Shown here piece by piece: positions 63,075-64,000 of a stretch of DNA of 64,000 nucleotides. The first letter of the stretch is position 1. Every line of letters begins with the position of its first letter. Both the position numbers and the translations under genes were made by a program. Below the pieces are notes generated by a model that was given only the letters and a program-made list of their open reading frames with translations, was not told the DNA's origin and did no database searches. Source of the stretch: Lacticaseibacillus zhaodongensis (GTDB lineage Bacteria; Bacillota; Bacilli; Lactobacillales; Lactobacillaceae); contig NZ_BLBG01000001.1 in assembly GCF_009687905.1 (NCBI RefSeq), forward strand, positions 248,001 through 312,000. Direction: 5' to 3'.

Positions 63075-63818
63075 ATGATTAAAGATAAAGTTGTTGTCAT
63101 CACCGGCGCATCTAGTGGGATTGGTGCCGAAACCGCCAAGTTGCTGGCAAGTCAGGGCGCCAAGGTAGTTCTCGGTGCCCGGCGTGTAGAAAAATTGCGG
63201 GCCTTGACCAACGAAATCAAGGTCGCTGGTGGTGAGGCGGTTTACCGCGTGACTAATGTGGTGCAGCCAGAGGACAGCGTTGAGCTGGTCAAGCTCGCCC
63301 AGGACACTTTTGGCTGCATCGACGTGATGTTCTTGAATGCCGGTTTGATGCCGAACTCACCACTGTCAGAACTCAAGACTGATGAGTGGAACCAGATGGT
63401 CGACGTTAACTTGAAGGGTGTCCTGAACGGGATTGCCGCCGCCTTGCCAATTTTTAAGGCGCAAAAGTCCGGGCACTTCATCGCAACGAGTTCCGTTGCC
63501 GGTTTGAAGGCTTACCCTGGTGGTGCTGTTTACGGTGCGACCAAGTGGGCCGTTCGCGACCTGATGGAAGTGTTGCGCATGGAGTCGGCGCAGGAGCACA
63601 GTAACATTCGCACTGCGACGATTTACCCGGCCGCGATCAAGACGGAACTGCTGAAGACGATTACAGATCCACAGTCTGCTAAGGATATGCAACAGACCTA
63701 TGATGCGTACGAAATCACCCCGGACCGGGTGGCCAAGGTGGTGGCTTTTGCCATCGACATGCCGGAAGACACCAACGTTAACGAGTTCACAGTTGGGCCA
63801 ACGAACCAGCCATGGTAA
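63075..63818 (+). CDS. Short-chain dehydrogenase/reductase
   Basis: 247 residues after AAGAGGCA. Cofactor motif 'TGASSGIGAETA', Asn in 'NAGLMPNSPL', catalytic Ser and YxxxK in 'TSSVAG' and 'VYGATKWAV'. Classical SDR; 'GARR' after strand two suggests NADP. The substrate is unknown. Own promoter region and terminator. Confidence 0.93.
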   Translation: MIKDKVVVITGASSGIGAETAKLLASQGAKVVLGARRVEKLRALTNEIKVAGGEAVYRVTNVVQPEDSVELVKLAQDTFGCIDVMFLNAGLMPNSPLSELKTDEWNQMVDVNLKGVLNGIAAALPIFKAQKSGHFIATSSVAGLKAYPGGAVYGATKWAVRDLMEVLRMESAQEHSNIRTATIYPAAIKTELLKTITDPQSAKDMQQTYDAYEITPDRVAKVVAFAIDMPEDTNVNEFTVGPTNQPW

Positions 63819-63848
63819 TGGGTTAGGGTTTTAGAAGATACTTTTTAG

Positions 63849-63884
63849 CAGGCACTAGTCCGGATGGGGCTGGTGCCTGTTTAA
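63849..63884 (+). terminator. Terminator after the dehydrogenase
   Basis: AGCAGGCAC pairs with GTGCCTGTT, followed by T-rich sequence. Confidence 0.6.
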
Positions 63885-63987
63885 GCATTTTGCCGATTTT
63901 GTCCTTGCCATGCAGCTAAGGACAGGGTTTACACTGAAGTTAACAACGCGGAAGCAGTCTTTTCGCTAGACAAAATAAGGAGCGGAC

Positions 63988-64000
63988 ATGACAACATATC
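63988..64000 (+). CDS. Start of the next gene (partial)
   Basis: ATG at 63988 with AAGGAG seven bases upstream; only four codons (MTTY) are in the window. Confidence 0.5.

Overview
The window comes from a Firmicute of the family Lactobacillaceae, one of the moderately GC-rich lineages. The evidence is strong AGGAGG-type ribosome binding sites, TTG/GTG starts, the block atpBEFHAGDC - DUF1146 - mbl - epuA-like - yidD - DUF2969 - rodA, a C69 dipeptidase, an LLH-family holin and a Met T-box. The species cannot be fixed from the sequence alone.

Layout. (1) 1-9.6 kb is the right end of a prophage: PBSX/Mu-like baseplate genes, duplicated tail fibres (one collagen-like), XkdX, lysis genes (membrane proteins, LLH holin, GH25 endolysin), two unknown accessory genes, then an attachment site carrying the last 25 codons of pgi. 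(2) 9.7-16.8 kb holds an aldo/keto reductase, small membrane proteins, an ABC exporter between two inverted tRNA-Glu(CUC) genes, the dipeptidase PepD and twin tRNA-Gln(CUG) genes. (3) 16.9-25.6 kb holds a TetR-controlled heterodimeric ABC exporter, a penicillin-binding-protein-like serine hydrolase, manA, a macrodomain protein and murT. (4) 25.7-41.7 kb is a housekeeping block: tdk-prfA-prmC-sua5-upp, the F1Fo ATP synthase operon, and the mbl/rodA cell-shape cluster. (5) 41.7-47.5 kb holds an IS200/IS605-type element with divergent tnpA and tnpB, inserted just upstream of a T-box-controlled metQ-metN-metI methionine importer. (6) 48-56 kb holds yaaA, an XRE-TPR regulator, a universal stress protein, a divergent GshF-like ATP-grasp protein, a YueI-type protein and a PTS IIC with a cre site in its promoter. 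(7) 56-64 kb holds three tandem membrane-bound GGDEF proteins, aroD, a ComA-like phosphosulfolactate synthase coupled to a histidine phosphatase, and a short-chain dehydrogenase.

Most notable unexplained structure. Three intergenic copies (16.27, 24.01 and 30.12 kb) of a multi-hairpin element have helices that differ in sequence yet still pair, while loops and junctions are conserved; this is covariation of the kind seen in structured RNAs. A second set of large GC-rich palindromic elements lies at 37.3, 38.0 and 47.5 kb. The three GGDEF proteins all have Asn where canonical diguanylate cyclases have the guanine-contacting Asp, so their product may not be c-di-GMP. No phage integrase, CRISPR array or rRNA is visible in the window.
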